Translations under genes and position numbers: made by a program | Assembly: GCF_003052295.1 (NCBI RefSeq) | Contig: NZ_QBLC01000001.1 | Coordinates: forward strand, 310,001 to 374,000 | Length of the DNA stretch: 64,000 bases | From: Trichococcus paludicola | GTDB taxonomy: Bacteria; Bacillota; Bacilli; Lactobacillales; Aerococcaceae | Direction of reading: 5' to 3' | Part shown: piece after piece, positions 36,124-45,587 of the stretch | Position numbering within the stretch: the stretch's first letter is position 1 | Layout of the letters: each line of letters starts with the position of its first letter | Notes under the pieces: model-generated | What the model saw: only the letters and a program-made list of their open reading frames with translations | Told to the model about the DNA's origin: nothing | The model's database searches: none

Positions 36124-36974
36124 TACCGATCATTGGCCGCAACATCAAAATATTTTTCAGGGATAAGGCGAATGTCTTCTTCTCCTTGTTGGCAGTGCTG
36201 ATCATCATCGGACTCTATGTCTTTTTCTTGGGTAAAAATTTAACGAGCTCTCTGGGGGATACAGTAGGCGCGCAGTATGTCATGGACAGCTGGATCATGT
36301 CCGGTGTCATCTCGGTTTCCGGAGTGACGACAACGATGGGGGCATTCGCAGTCATGATCGATGACCGGGCCAATAAAATATTGAAGGACTTCACGGTCTC
36401 GCCGATCCGTTCGAGCAGATTGGCGGCAGGATACATCCTGAGTTCGGTGGTTGTTGGGTTCATCATGAGTATCGTTACGTTCGTATTGGCCGAAGCTTAT
36501 ATCTTCCTGAACGGTGGGGAATTGCTGGCTCCGCTTGCCATGCTGAAGATGATCGGCTTGATCCTACTCACCGTGTTGACAAGCAGTGCAATGGTCTATT
36601 TCCTGACTTCCTTCTTCCAAAGCCAAAACGCTTTCGCGACCGCCAGCACGATCCTAGGCACAATCATCGGATTCCTTGCCGGTGTCTATGTGCCGATCGG
36701 ACAGTTCTCGGACAGTGTGCAGACGATCATCAAACTGTTCCCGATGACCTATTCGGCTTCCTTGATGAGGCAAGTGATGATGGAGGATCCTTTGGAAATC
36801 TCGTTCGAAGGGGTTCCGGCTGAAGGTTTGGATGCCTTTAATCTGATGATGGGGCATACCATCCGCTTCGGGGAAACTACTGTGACGCCATTCACCAGCA
36901 TCCTCATCCTAATCGGCACCGCGCTGTTGCTCTACGGCCTGTCCATCCTGAACATCTCCAGAAAAGCGAAATAA
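36120..36974 (+). CDS. ABC-2 type exporter, permease
   Basis: 284 residues with six predicted membrane spans of the ABC-2 membrane family. The first span is near residues 20-40, followed by a long extracytoplasmic loop and a cluster of spans from about 60 to 190. It overlaps the ATPase gene by 4 bp (ATGA), so the two make one complex in the cell membrane. A loop of about 50 residues precedes the last span. There is no sequence clue to the cargo. Confidence 0.88.
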   Translation: MIPIIGRNIKIFFRDKANVFFSLLAVLIIIGLYVFFLGKNLTSSLGDTVGAQYVMDSWIMSGVISVSGVTTTMGAFAVMIDDRANKILKDFTVSPIRSSRLAAGYILSSVVVGFIMSIVTFVLAEAYIFLNGGELLAPLAMLKMIGLILLTVLTSSAMVYFLTSFFQSQNAFATASTILGTIIGFLAGVYVPIGQFSDSVQTIIKLFPMTYSASLMRQVMMEDPLEISFEGVPAEGLDAFNLMMGHTIRFGETTVTPFTSILILIGTALLLYGLSILNISRKAK

Positions 36975-36976
36975 GC

Positions 36977-37016
36977 AAAGAACCGATGGCGCTCAATGCG
37001 AGGCCATCGGTTCTTT
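36977..37016. terminator. Bidirectional terminator between the exporter operon and ndpA
   Basis: AAAGAACCGATGGC pairs perfectly with GCCATCGGTTCTTT around a 12-base loop, between convergent genes. Confidence 0.88.
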
Positions 37017-37021
37017 GGTGT

Positions 37022-38023
37022 TTAGAACAGATTTTTGATTTTTTCAATATTTTTGATGATAACGGATGTTGTGCCGTCGGGATTGTTGATGAATTCCACG
37101 ACATCCGGATCTTTGTAAAGCTCCAGCGGGATGCTGATTTCGATACCGTTATCGAGCCGGAATTTTTGTTTGGAATATTTCGGTCCGGCGATTGCCGCTT
37201 CCGCTGGGGAGCGATCGACATAGCCCAATTCCTCGACCTGTTCGAAATATTTCTGTTTTTTGGCGAAATTATCGCCGAACAAGGCTTCAGCTATTTTTTC
37301 GTTATCGATGAGGTTGTCTTCCTGCATGCTCGTGACGATGGCTTCCTTCGTTTCTGCCAATACCTGGAATTCTTCATCGTTGAAGGCTTTGCTTGTTTTT
37401 TGGACCGCCTTTTTGATGATCGAGATGTTCTCCTTCAGGCTCGGCTTTGGCGTGTCCTCGAGGAACATTTCCGTGAAGTAGTTCACCTTTTCGCCCAGTT
37501 CCGCGATTATGTGTTTTTTCTCGATGACATGGTATACCATCTGCTCCAGGTTCACCACAAGGCCTTCCTGGATTGCTTGCCGTTGCGAAGGCAGAATGGC
37601 ACGGTTCAGGATGATTTGGTTGGTCAAAACGTCCCCTTCATACGAAACAAAGTGCGTATAGCTGTCTGAGTAATTCAATTTGAATACCCCAAGGCAAGGC
37701 ACTTCGTCCAATTCAAAATGCGCGATCAGCAGATCAGCGGGCGGGATTTCGGGATTCAATTTGGTTACGTTGAAGAATTTTTCCGACAAGGCTTTCGTGC
37801 CTTCGACGAAATCACTTTGGCAATTCTTGAACAGGGCAGTCATCGGATTGTCCTCTTCCAAAATCCCGTCCTTCATGCTGTCGGAATCTTCGACCTTTGC
37901 GACCATCGCTTCGATGTATTCGATCATCATGCGTTCTGATGTATCCAATCCGGCATAGGAAAAAATCGGTTCATTCGTGTTGATGTCCAAAATGTGTAAA
38001 ATAGCTTCTTTAATGCGTATCAA
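37022..38023 (-). CDS. Nucleoid-associated protein, NdpA/YejK family
   Basis: 333 residues if translation starts at TTG 38023, which has CGGAGGT at 8 bp. An in-frame ATG at 38068 would add a charged stretch without a good site. The N-terminal region (IRIKEAILHILD), the middle segment ADLLIAHFELDEVPCLGVFKL (split here by a PA/DL helix) and the C-terminal FRLDNGIEISIP fit family PF04245, spermidine-nucleoid proteins such as E. coli YejK. Its role in Gram-positive cells is poorly known. It is a single gene, convergent with the exporter operon. Confidence 0.8.
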   Translation of the reverse strand: MIRIKEAILHILDINTNEPIFSYAGLDTSERMMIEYIEAMVAKVEDSDSMKDGILEEDNPMTALFKNCQSDFVEGTKALSEKFFNVTKLNPEIPPADLLIAHFELDEVPCLGVFKLNYSDSYTHFVSYEGDVLTNQIILNRAILPSQRQAIQEGLVVNLEQMVYHVIEKKHIIAELGEKVNYFTEMFLEDTPKPSLKENISIIKKAVQKTSKAFNDEEFQVLAETKEAIVTSMQEDNLIDNEKIAEALFGDNFAKKQKYFEQVEELGYVDRSPAEAAIAGPKYSKQKFRLDNGIEISIPLELYKDPDVVEFINNPDGTTSVIIKNIEKIKNLF

Positions 38024-38167
38024 GTTTGTCGACCTCCGTTTTTCTTCACGTATATCAGTATCCCACAAAATCGCCTTTCGGACAAAGCAAAAATATCAGC
38101 TTTCTATTTGTCCAACCATCACATATAATGATGTTATTTGAAATAATTAAAGTAATGGAGGGATGAA

Positions 38168-39097
38168 ATGTCTCAATATAAATCCGGCGTGCTGTTCACC
38201 GTCGTAGGGGCTCTGCTGTGGGGGATTTCGGGAACCAGCGGGCAGTTTTTGCTGCAGCAGCGCGGGTTGACCTCCGGCTGGCTGGTTGCTGTCAGGATGC
38301 TGATGGCCGGCCTCATCTTGTTGGTGCTGTGCTACAAAAAAGAAAAGAGCGCCATCTTTCGGGTCTGGAAAGAGAAGCGGGACTGCAGGGATTTGTTCCT
38401 GTTCGCGGCTTTGGGCCTGTCCTTTTGCCAATACACGTATTTTGCGACCATCAGCCATTCGAATGCGGGAACGGCTACAGTCCTGCAATTTTTGGCTCCG
38501 GTCCTGATTATGATTTACCTTTCTGTCAAGAACAGAAAATTACCGAGGTCAGCTGAATTAACAGCCATCATTTTTGCCGTCGCCGGTATTTTCCTGTTGG
38601 CCACACATGGCCGGTTTGACAGTCTGGCCATATCGCAGGAAGCATTGATGTACGGGCTCTTGTCGGCTGTGTCCGTTGTCATCTACAATCTGCAGCCTGC
38701 CCGACTGATCAAAACCTATGGGACGCTGCTCGCCTTGGGATGGGGGATGCTGATCGGGGGCGTTCTGCTTTCGGTCTTGTACCAGCCTTGGCGGATCGTC
38801 GGAACCTGGGATTTTGCAGCATTTGCTGCATTGCTGGTCATCATTCTGTTTGGGACGGTCATTTCCTTCAGTCTCTATTTGGAAGGCGTGCATCGCATCG
38901 GCGCAACAGTCGGAAGCCTGTTGTCATCGGCCGAACCGCTTTCTGCAACGTTCCTTTCCGTTTTTTGGCTCGGGACCAGTCTTCATTGGACGGATCTGCT
39001 CGGTATTGCTTTGATCCTGTCGACTGTATTCTTGTTGACGCTGAAATCAAAAACCTTAAAATCAAGCGATGCTATCCAAATCGAACCGAATATTTGA
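38168..39097 (+). CDS. DMT-superfamily permease (EamA domains)
   Basis: 309 residues with ten predicted spans in two EamA repeats (about 5-140 and 150-290). The N-terminal GALLWGISGTSGQF and the SLLSSAEPLSATFLS segment near 250 are typical of RhaT/YdcZ-like drug/metabolite exporters. GGAGGG precedes the ATG. It is a single gene with a weak terminator-like hairpin (AACGTG/CACGTT, 39108-39133). Substrate unknown. Confidence 0.88.
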   Translation: MSQYKSGVLFTVVGALLWGISGTSGQFLLQQRGLTSGWLVAVRMLMAGLILLVLCYKKEKSAIFRVWKEKRDCRDLFLFAALGLSFCQYTYFATISHSNAGTATVLQFLAPVLIMIYLSVKNRKLPRSAELTAIIFAVAGIFLLATHGRFDSLAISQEALMYGLLSAVSVVIYNLQPARLIKTYGTLLALGWGMLIGGVLLSVLYQPWRIVGTWDFAAFAALLVIILFGTVISFSLYLEGVHRIGATVGSLLSSAEPLSATFLSVFWLGTSLHWTDLLGIALILSTVFLLTLKSKTLKSSDAIQIEPNI

Positions 39098-39242
39098 ATT
39101 TTTCAAGAACGTGGCGCCGAAAAGCAACACGTTTTTGTCTTTTGACAGCGTCATAATTTCTAAACCAGAGCATTTGTTCTATAATGAAGACAGGTAAATG
39201 TCAGGTTATGAGGATGGTCAAATCAGAAATGAGGGGCTAATA

Positions 39243-40673
39243 GTGAAAAAAACGAAGATAGTCTGCACAATCGGACCAGCCAGCGATTCCGTCGATGTGC
39301 TGGTAAGGATGATGAACAGCGGCATGAATGTGGCGCGGCTGAATTTTTCGCACGGCGCACATGATACGCATATGGTCAGTCTGAATAATGTCAGGGAAGC
39401 TGCACGCTTGGCGAACAAAAACATAGGCATCATGATGGATATCCAAGGACAAAAAATCCGGACAAATAAAATGACTGATGACGCAGTTACGTTGGTTTCC
39501 GGGGAGTCGGTAATCATCAGTATGGAACCCGTACTAGGAACAAAAGAAAAATTCTCTGTCACCTATCCGGAGCTGATCAATGATGTGACGATTGGCATGC
39601 ATATTTTAATCGATGACGGATTATTGGTTCTGGAAGTTACGGATATCAATTATGAATCCAAAGAAATCATAGCCATAGTCCAAGTGGACGGCATCCTGAA
39701 GAATTCAAAAGGCATTAATGTGCCTGAAGCCAAGTTCAGTATGCCGGGTCTGACGGAAAAGGATGCTGCGGATATCCGCTTCGGTGTCCAGCAGGGAGTG
39801 GACTTCATTGCCGCCAGCTTTGTCCGCAGGGCCAGTGATATCCTGGAGATTATCGAAATCCTTGAAGAAATGGACGCGACGCACACGCAAATAATCGCCA
39901 AAATCGAAAACCAGGAAGGCGTCCAGAACGCCGAAGAAATACTCAAAGTGTGCAGCGGCTTGATGGTGGCGCGCGGCGATTTGGGTGTGGAAATAAACGG
40001 TGCCGATGTGCCGATCGTCCAAAAAGATCTGATCCGGAAATGCAATTTGGCCGGCAAACAAGTCATCACCGCCACGCAGATGTTGGACTCCATGCAATGG
40101 AACCCACGGCCGACAAGGGCAGAAGCGAGCGACGTCGCGAATGCTATATTTGATGGAACAGATGCAGTCATGCTTTCGGGCGAATCGGCTGTCGGCCAGT
40201 ACCCAGTCGAAACCGTAGCGATGATGGCGCGGATTGCGGAAAGGACGGAAGAAGCTTTGGAGGCAAATGGCGGTAACCTGTCCACATTGGCCTTGTTCGA
40301 TAAGGCATCCGTTACCGAAGCAATCAGCCAGGCTGCTGCACGCACGGTCATGAACTTGGGTATCAAAACGATTGTAGCGGCAACCAGTTCCGGGCACACG
40401 GCCCGCATGATTTCCAAATACCGGCCGAAATCGAACATTTTGGCGGCAACCTACAGTGAAAGGGTTCAGAGAGGGCTGACGCTTGTCTGGGGAGTTCAGT
40501 CTTTCGTCATCGAAGAGCCTGAAAATGTTGATGATATGCTTAGCAAGGTAACCGCATTGGCGAAGGAAAAGGGATTTGCTCAACCTGGAGACGCCATTGT
40601 CATCACTGCCGGGACACCGATTAAAGAAAGCGGCACAACCAATCTGATGAAGATCGAACGCATCCCCGAGTGA
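39243..40673 (+). CDS. pyk: Pyruvate kinase with potassium-independent-type motif
   Basis: 476 residues from GTG 39243, with GAGGGGC upstream. An earlier ATG at 39198 has no site. RLNFSHG (about 32-38), AKIENQEG (catalytic Lys), VARGDLGVEI and the C-terminal domain are intact. The usual LDTKGPEIRT is here MDIQGQKIRT (residues 65-74): the Glu that marks K+-dependent enzymes is Lys71, with Gln68 in place of Lys, as in the K+-independent group. It lacks the extra PEP-utiliser-like C-terminal domain found in many Bacillales pyruvate kinases. It makes pyruvate and ATP from PEP and ADP. Monocistronic, with no phosphofructokinase gene beside it, so it may be a second pyruvate kinase. Confidence 0.9.
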   Translation: MKKTKIVCTIGPASDSVDVLVRMMNSGMNVARLNFSHGAHDTHMVSLNNVREAARLANKNIGIMMDIQGQKIRTNKMTDDAVTLVSGESVIISMEPVLGTKEKFSVTYPELINDVTIGMHILIDDGLLVLEVTDINYESKEIIAIVQVDGILKNSKGINVPEAKFSMPGLTEKDAADIRFGVQQGVDFIAASFVRRASDILEIIEILEEMDATHTQIIAKIENQEGVQNAEEILKVCSGLMVARGDLGVEINGADVPIVQKDLIRKCNLAGKQVITATQMLDSMQWNPRPTRAEASDVANAIFDGTDAVMLSGESAVGQYPVETVAMMARIAERTEEALEANGGNLSTLALFDKASVTEAISQAAARTVMNLGIKTIVAATSSGHTARMISKYRPKSNILAATYSERVQRGLTLVWGVQSFVIEEPENVDDMLSKVTALAKEKGFAQPGDAIVITAGTPIKESGTTNLMKIERIPE

Positions 40674-40710
40674 ATGCACTGAACTGAGCAGAACGTTTTT
40701 TGAAGGGACT

Positions 40711-40753
40711 AAAAAATGCGGGACCACCAAAAACTGGTGGTCCCGCATTTTTA
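40711..40753. terminator. Bidirectional terminator between pyk and argH
   Basis: AATGCGGGACCACCA pairs perfectly with TGGTGGTCCCGCATT, flanked by A6 and T5. Confidence 0.95.
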
Positions 40754-40768
40754 TGTTATTTTTGGTGA

Positions 40769-42160
40769 TCAGGAAATAATCTGGTAGTCTTCCAATTTTG
40801 TTTTGACCGACTCGATGTGCTCTTTCACGCGTTCCGGTGCCGGTCCGCCGGCTACATTTCTGCGGATGACGCATTCTTTCAGGTCAACCTTCTTGTAGAT
40901 TGTTTCGTCAAAAGCGTCCGAGTGTTTTTTGTACATCTCCAACGGGAAGTTTTCCAGCGTCAGGTTCTGTTCCTCGCACTCCTTCAGGATATTTCCGGTG
41001 ATCTGGTAAGCGTCACGGAAAGGGATGCCTTTTTCGACAAGGAAGTCGGCACAGTCGGTGGCGTTCAGATAACCTTTTTGCGAAGCCTTCAGCATGGCTG
41101 ATTCAATCACGTCCATATCGTTCAGCATTGCAGGCAGGATCTCCAGACAGAATGTGACCGTGTCGATCGCTTCGAACAGCAATTCCTTCTCTTCCTGCAT
41201 ATCTTTGTTGTAGGCAAGCGGCAAGCCTTTCATCAAAGTCAATACGCCAATCAAATCGCCGAAGACGCGGCCGGATTTACCGCGCAGCAATTCCGCGATG
41301 TCCGGATTTTTCTTCTGCGGCATGATGCTGGATCCGGAAGAGAATGTATCCCGGATTTTCACAAAGCCAAATTCTTGCGATGACCAGAGGATGACTTCTT
41401 CAGCCAGACGGGAAATGTGGACCATGATAATCGACATATCCGCCAACATTTCCATGGAATGGTCGCGATCGGATACGCCATCCAGACTGTTCCGGGAAAA
41501 ATCCTTGAAGCCGAGTGCCTCAGCAGTGAAGGCGCGGTCCAAAGGAAGAGTGGTAGTCGCAAGCGCGGCGCTGCCCAGCGGCAAATAATGCAGCACCCGT
41601 TCTTGGGCATCATCCAGACGGGATTTGTCCCTCAAGAACATCTCCGTGTAAGCCATCAGATGATGGGCAAAAGTGATGGGTTGTGCACGTTGCAGATGCG
41701 TGTAACCAGGCATAATCGTTTCCAGATGCTGTTCGGCTTTTTCGCTCAAGGCGAGGGCAACATTGGCGGTAAGGCTGGAAAGATGCTCCAAGGCAGAAAC
41801 GGAATACAACTTCAAAGCAGTCGCTACTTGATCATTGCGGCTTCTTCCCGTGTGGACTTTCTTGCCGATAGCGCCAAGACGACGCGTCAATTCCGCTTCC
41901 AGGAAACTGTGGATATCTTCCTCCGAAAAATCGATGGTGAGATCGCCATCCTGCAGCTCATCATTCATTTTGCCCAGTTCATTGACGAGGGCATCCGCTT
42001 CTTCGCGGGGAATGATTTCGGTTTTGCCCAACATTTTTGCATGAGCGATACTTCCGGCGATATCCGCATAGACCAGACGGGCATCAGCATCGATGGATGA
42101 ATTGAATTCAAATGCCTTTTCATTCATGGAACCGTGATAATTATTTGACCAAATTGCCAT
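40769..42160 (-). CDS. argH: Argininosuccinate lyase
   Basis: 463 residues, normal length. The N-terminal DARLVYADIAGSIAHAKML, HTGRSRNDQVATA (about 108-120) and the mobile catalytic loop GSSIMPQKKNPD (about 278-289) are intact. It splits argininosuccinate to arginine and fumarate in the cytoplasm. AAGGAGG precedes the ATG. argG, its usual neighbour, is not adjacent. The leftward gene ends at a shared terminator. The upstream 620-bp gap holds its promoter, not clearly recognised, and the leader region of the next gene. Confidence 0.95.
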   Translation of the reverse strand: MAIWSNNYHGSMNEKAFEFNSSIDADARLVYADIAGSIAHAKMLGKTEIIPREEADALVNELGKMNDELQDGDLTIDFSEEDIHSFLEAELTRRLGAIGKKVHTGRSRNDQVATALKLYSVSALEHLSSLTANVALALSEKAEQHLETIMPGYTHLQRAQPITFAHHLMAYTEMFLRDKSRLDDAQERVLHYLPLGSAALATTTLPLDRAFTAEALGFKDFSRNSLDGVSDRDHSMEMLADMSIIMVHISRLAEEVILWSSQEFGFVKIRDTFSSGSSIMPQKKNPDIAELLRGKSGRVFGDLIGVLTLMKGLPLAYNKDMQEEKELLFEAIDTVTFCLEILPAMLNDMDVIESAMLKASQKGYLNATDCADFLVEKGIPFRDAYQITGNILKECEEQNLTLENFPLEMYKKHSDAFDETIYKKVDLKECVIRRNVAGGPAPERVKEHIESVKTKLEDYQIIS

Positions 42161-42528
42161 AATTTCCTCCTTGGCAGGGTGTTTGTCTTGCAGTGGATGA
42201 CCACACTCGACGCCCTGGCTCTTTACGATAGTATTTTATTACGCTTCATTATTGATTGCTGCTTTTTTCTTTTTGCTTCTGTCAATTGTACAATTGTTTC
42301 GAATGCGAGTTCAATCCCTTTTTGCAATTGCGTATAATCTGTCCGTTTTTAATACTACTCTTTCTCCCAAAAAATATGCCGATGCAACCATTCTCATTCT
42401 TTTTTAATTTTATTTTCTATATTGAATCCTAGAGCAAAAGTGTTCAAAAAGCAAGAAAAATCAAGGATATTCATGGAAAATAGAGAATAAAAATGAGATG
42501 CTGCAATGAGAAACGCCACAACTCGTCA

Positions 42529-42557
42529 TTGACAGAGGCATGACAGCACGTTACAAT
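42529..42557 (+). promoter_or_regulatory. Consensus promoter for the leader peptide and amidotransferase
   Basis: TTGACA (42529-42534), exactly 17 bp, TACAAT (42552-42557). Transcription would start near 42564, leaving a leader of about 215 bases before the amidotransferase. Confidence 0.85.
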
Positions 42558-42633
42558 AGCATTAATTTATTTTTAAATGTGAATTTGGTGAAAAAGTTTA
42601 TCGAATAGCAATAATAGGGGTGGAGGAATGAGA

Positions 42634-42738
42634 ATGATGGACAGCTGCCTGGACATGTATATGTGTTGCGGTAAAGTTAAGCTTGTGCATCGTGCGCTCG
42701 TTTGGACAGCCTTTTTGGGAAGTGTCTGCAGATCATGA
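42634..42738 (+). CDS. Putative Cys/Met-rich leader peptide
   Basis: A 34-codon frame in the mRNA leader of the next gene. GGTGGAGG at 42620-42627 is well placed for ATG 42634; an ATG at 42628 is too close. The peptide begins MMDSCLDMYMCCGK and ends GSVCRS, with four Cys and four Met, then stops 41 bp before the amidotransferase ATG. A short peptide rich in two sulfur amino acids behind a strong promoter suggests translation-dependent control by cysteine or methionine. Partial hairpins (such as GGACA/TGTCT around 42699-42728) overlap its 3' half. No classic terminator is visible. Confidence 0.55.
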   Translation: MMDSCLDMYMCCGKVKLVHRALVWTAFLGSVCRS

Positions 42739-42779
42739 CCGCACTTCATTAGAAAAAAATGTGACGGGAGGAATAAGGG

Positions 42780-43529
42780 ATGAAACCGATTATAGGAATT
42801 GGAGGCAACCATTTGAGCGCTGAACTCGGCAATCAGATGGAAAAAACCTACACACCGCAAGGCTTTATCGATGGTGTACAAGTAGCAGGAGGGATTCCGC
42901 TCGTGATTCCCATCAGCGATCCCATGGATGCAGAGCATTACATCAATGCTGTGGACGGATTGATTTTGGCAGGCGGGCAGGACGTATCCCCCATCCTTTA
43001 TGATGAGGAGCCGACTCATCGCTTGGGTGTCACGCATCCGGCGAGGGACGCTTTCGAAATCGCTTTAGCGAGAGAGGCTTACAATCAGTGCAAACCGATT
43101 TTTGCGGTATGCCGTGGGATGCAGCTAATCAATGTCGCTTTTGGCGGCAGCCTGCATCAGGATATCAGCCAGCTGGAAGAGTATGATGTCCAACATGACC
43201 AAAAAACGAACATCCAGTATGCTTCCCATTCGATTGCGATTGCACCGAATAATTTCTTACGTTCCTTTTTAGGGGAGAAACATCTTGTCAATTCTTTCCA
43301 TCACCAAGGCGTCAAGGAATTGGCGGAGCCATTTGAGGCAATCGCGTGGAGCTCAGACGGGTTGATCGAAGCCTTCCAAGCAAAAGAAAGAAGCCAAAAC
43401 ATCTTCGCGGTGCAGTGGCATCCGGAATTCATGCTGGCCTCTTCCCAGAAGATGCAATATTTCTTCGATGAGATTGTCTTCCTGGCGGGGACAGGCATCC
43501 ATTATCAAGACAACGTCATGCATTATTGA
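42780..43529 (+). CDS. Class I glutamine amidotransferase-like hydrolase (peptidase C26, PuuD type)
   Basis: 249 residues. The catalytic triad pattern is present: Cys111 in FAVCRGMQL, and the His and Glu of QWHPEF near residue 221. The family includes gamma-glutamyl-GABA hydrolase and other gamma-glutamyl hydrolases. GGGAGG precedes the ATG. If the Cys/Met-rich leader upstream is real, a gamma-glutamyl peptide or thiol-related substrate is worth considering. Monocistronic apart from the leader. Confidence 0.85.
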   Translation: MKPIIGIGGNHLSAELGNQMEKTYTPQGFIDGVQVAGGIPLVIPISDPMDAEHYINAVDGLILAGGQDVSPILYDEEPTHRLGVTHPARDAFEIALAREAYNQCKPIFAVCRGMQLINVAFGGSLHQDISQLEEYDVQHDQKTNIQYASHSIAIAPNNFLRSFLGEKHLVNSFHHQGVKELAEPFEAIAWSSDGLIEAFQAKERSQNIFAVQWHPEFMLASSQKMQYFFDEIVFLAGTGIHYQDNVMHY

Positions 43530-43535
43530 AAATCG

Positions 43536-43581
43536 TTCAGAAATCTGCTGCCATCCGGCTGCTTGGTTTCTGAATTTTTTT
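43536..43581 (+). terminator. Terminator after the C26 hydrolase
   Basis: TTCAGAAA pairs with TTTCTGAA, with an inner GC-rich part, followed by T7. Confidence 0.8.
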
Positions 43582-43674
43582 GCGCGTGTGACTCTGCTAA
43601 AAATAGCTAAAGGATGCGGTATAGATTAAAATATATATAAGAAGAACGCCAATGGTAGCTGGGAGGCCAAATTT

Positions 43675-44223
43675 ATGAAACGTGTACCGAACATCCTGAC
43701 GCTGATACGCCTATTTTTGATCCCTTTTTATTTGATGGTCTTCTATTCCGATGTGGCGCACCCGGTCCGTTGGGCGATGATCATTTTTCTGGTCGCCAGT
43801 CTTACCGACATCATCGATGGCTATATCGCCAGGAAATATGATGCCATCACGAAATTCGGGCAGGTGGCTGATCCGTTTGCGGATAAAGTGATGCAGATTT
43901 CTGTTCTGTACACCTTGATGGACATCGGGTATATAGAAAACTGGTTTTTCCTGATCGTATTGATAAAAGACAGCCTGCAGATACTGCTGGGCGTGGCTTT
44001 GCTGAATGTCGAGCCGAAGATCATCGTGCCGGCGAATGTATTCGGAAAAGCGACGACTGTCCTGCTTTTTGTCACGATCCTGCTTTCCTTGTTCCGTCTG
44101 CCTGGGTTGATCTACCTGCAGCTGTTCGTCGGGGGATTGGCTGTCATCACCTTCTCCCAATATGCCTACCATGTCTGGCAAGCATGGAAAAAAAATAAGT
44201 CAGCCAAAATTGATAACCAATGA
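43675..44223 (+). CDS. CDP-alcohol phosphatidyltransferase (PgsA-like)
   Basis: 182 residues, four or more membrane spans. It contains the complete CDP-alcohol motif D-G-Y-I-A-R-(8)-G-(3)-D-(3)-D at about 48-71. PNILTLIRL at the N-terminus is characteristic of CDP-diacylglycerol-glycerol-3-phosphate 3-phosphatidyltransferases. It would make phosphatidylglycerophosphate at the membrane. Length is as expected. A genome usually has another pgsA beside recA/cinA, so this may be a second copy or a relative. Confidence 0.82.
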   Translation: MKRVPNILTLIRLFLIPFYLMVFYSDVAHPVRWAMIIFLVASLTDIIDGYIARKYDAITKFGQVADPFADKVMQISVLYTLMDIGYIENWFFLIVLIKDSLQILLGVALLNVEPKIIVPANVFGKATTVLLFVTILLSLFRLPGLIYLQLFVGGLAVITFSQYAYHVWQAWKKNKSAKIDNQ

Positions 44224-44226
44224 TCC

Positions 44227-44259
44227 AAAAAAAACGACGAGGAGACTCGTCGTTTTTTT
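44227..44259. terminator. Bidirectional terminator
   Basis: AAAAAACGACGAG-GAGA-CTCGTCGTTTTTTT, perfect, between convergent genes. Confidence 0.92.
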
Positions 44260-44262
44260 GTT

Positions 44263-45432
44263 CTATAAATGCGGATAAGCTTTTATGATATAGGCTTTGA
44301 TGCGGTCAACGGCTTCCTGCAGGACTTCTTCCGATTCGGCGAACGGAATCCTCAAGTAGCCTTCGCCCATTTTCCCGAAAGCGGAGCCCGGTGTCAGCGC
44401 CACATGGGTTTCCGTTAAGATTTCCATCGCAAAATCATAGGAGGACTTGCCGAATGACTTGATGTTCGGGAAGGCATAGAAGGCACCTTCCGTACTCAGA
44501 CAATGGAAGCCCGGGATTTGGTTCAAGCCATCGACGATAATGTGGCGGCGACGGTCATATTGTTCCAGAAAATAACGGACATCATCCTGCGGTCCTGTGA
44601 TTGCAGCGATTGCGGCTTCCTGGATGAATGGAGGGACACAGAATCCGATACCTTCCCTGAACTCAGCCATCCGATCGATGGCCTCCGTATTGCCGACGAC
44701 ATAACCGATCCGCCAGCCCGTCATCGCGTAAGTTTTGGATAAGCTGTTCACGACGAAATGATTTTCCTTGGCCCCAGGTATCTGGAACAGGCTGAAATGT
44801 TTCTTCCCATCGTAAATGAGGCTTTCATAGACCTCATCAGACAGAATCGCAATCTGATGGCGATCGGCCAATGCCACGATGGCTTCCATATCGCACTGAT
44901 CAAGGATCGAACCCATCGGATTATTCGGCGTATTCAGAATGATCAGGCGTGTTTTGTCGGTCAGGACCTGTGCGATGTCGGAAGCCTGCATCTTGAATGA
45001 ATTTGCTTCGTAGACGGGCACAGGGACAACTTTGGCTCCCAAAAGCATGATCTGGCCGAGATAATTCGGATAGCTCGGGTCGGCTATGACCACCTCGTCG
45101 CCTGGATTGAGGATCGCCATCATCACGTGCAGAATGGCTTCCGTTCCGCCAAAAGTTGCCATGACTTCATTCGGATCGAAGGGGATGCCGATCTGGTCCG
45201 TATATTTATTCGCTACGGCTTGTTGGAAAGCGAACTCACCGACATTGGGACCGTAGTGCGTATGATTGGCGGCGATGGCGTCCTGCGCGGCTTTTTTTAT
45301 GCTTTCCGGTGTTTCGAAATTCGGTTCGCCCATCGTCAGCATCAGCGTGTCATCAAATTGGGCCGCCAACTTCGCCATCTTTCGGATGCTGGATGCCGGA
45401 TAGTTTTTGGATAGTTCAGACCAATGGTACAT
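44263..45432 (-). CDS. Class I/II aminotransferase
   Basis: 389 residues of pyridoxal-phosphate fold type I: TMGEPNFETPES (about 33-44), FGGTEAIL, NTPNNPMGS (about 168-176) and the cofactor lysine in VNSLSKTYAMTGWRIGY (about 229-245). It is related to the enzyme at 30739 but clearly distinct. Such enzymes act on aromatic amino acids, aspartate or alanine. It is a single gene that ends at a shared terminator. Substrate uncertain. Confidence 0.88.
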   Translation of the reverse strand: MYHWSELSKNYPASSIRKMAKLAAQFDDTLMLTMGEPNFETPESIKKAAQDAIAANHTHYGPNVGEFAFQQAVANKYTDQIGIPFDPNEVMATFGGTEAILHVMMAILNPGDEVVIADPSYPNYLGQIMLLGAKVVPVPVYEANSFKMQASDIAQVLTDKTRLIILNTPNNPMGSILDQCDMEAIVALADRHQIAILSDEVYESLIYDGKKHFSLFQIPGAKENHFVVNSLSKTYAMTGWRIGYVVGNTEAIDRMAEFREGIGFCVPPFIQEAAIAAITGPQDDVRYFLEQYDRRRHIIVDGLNQIPGFHCLSTEGAFYAFPNIKSFGKSSYDFAMEILTETHVALTPGSAFGKMGEGYLRIPFAESEEVLQEAVDRIKAYIIKAYPHL

Positions 45433-45587
45433 GTGTGTGTGCTCCTTTTAATCAACTTTTCTTCTATTTTTCTACTATCTTATCAGATATTCTTCGACTA
45501 TCCTAGTATCGGGAGCGGGGAGACGAATGAAACAAAAAAGAAGGTAAAGATAATTTTCTGAAAAGTTGCATTCAGCTTAAATGTTTT

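Noticed and set aside
39142..39185. TTGACA with TATAAT as the pyk promoter
   Set aside because: The spacing is 32 bp. The TATAAT at 39180 may still be a -10, but with a weak -35.
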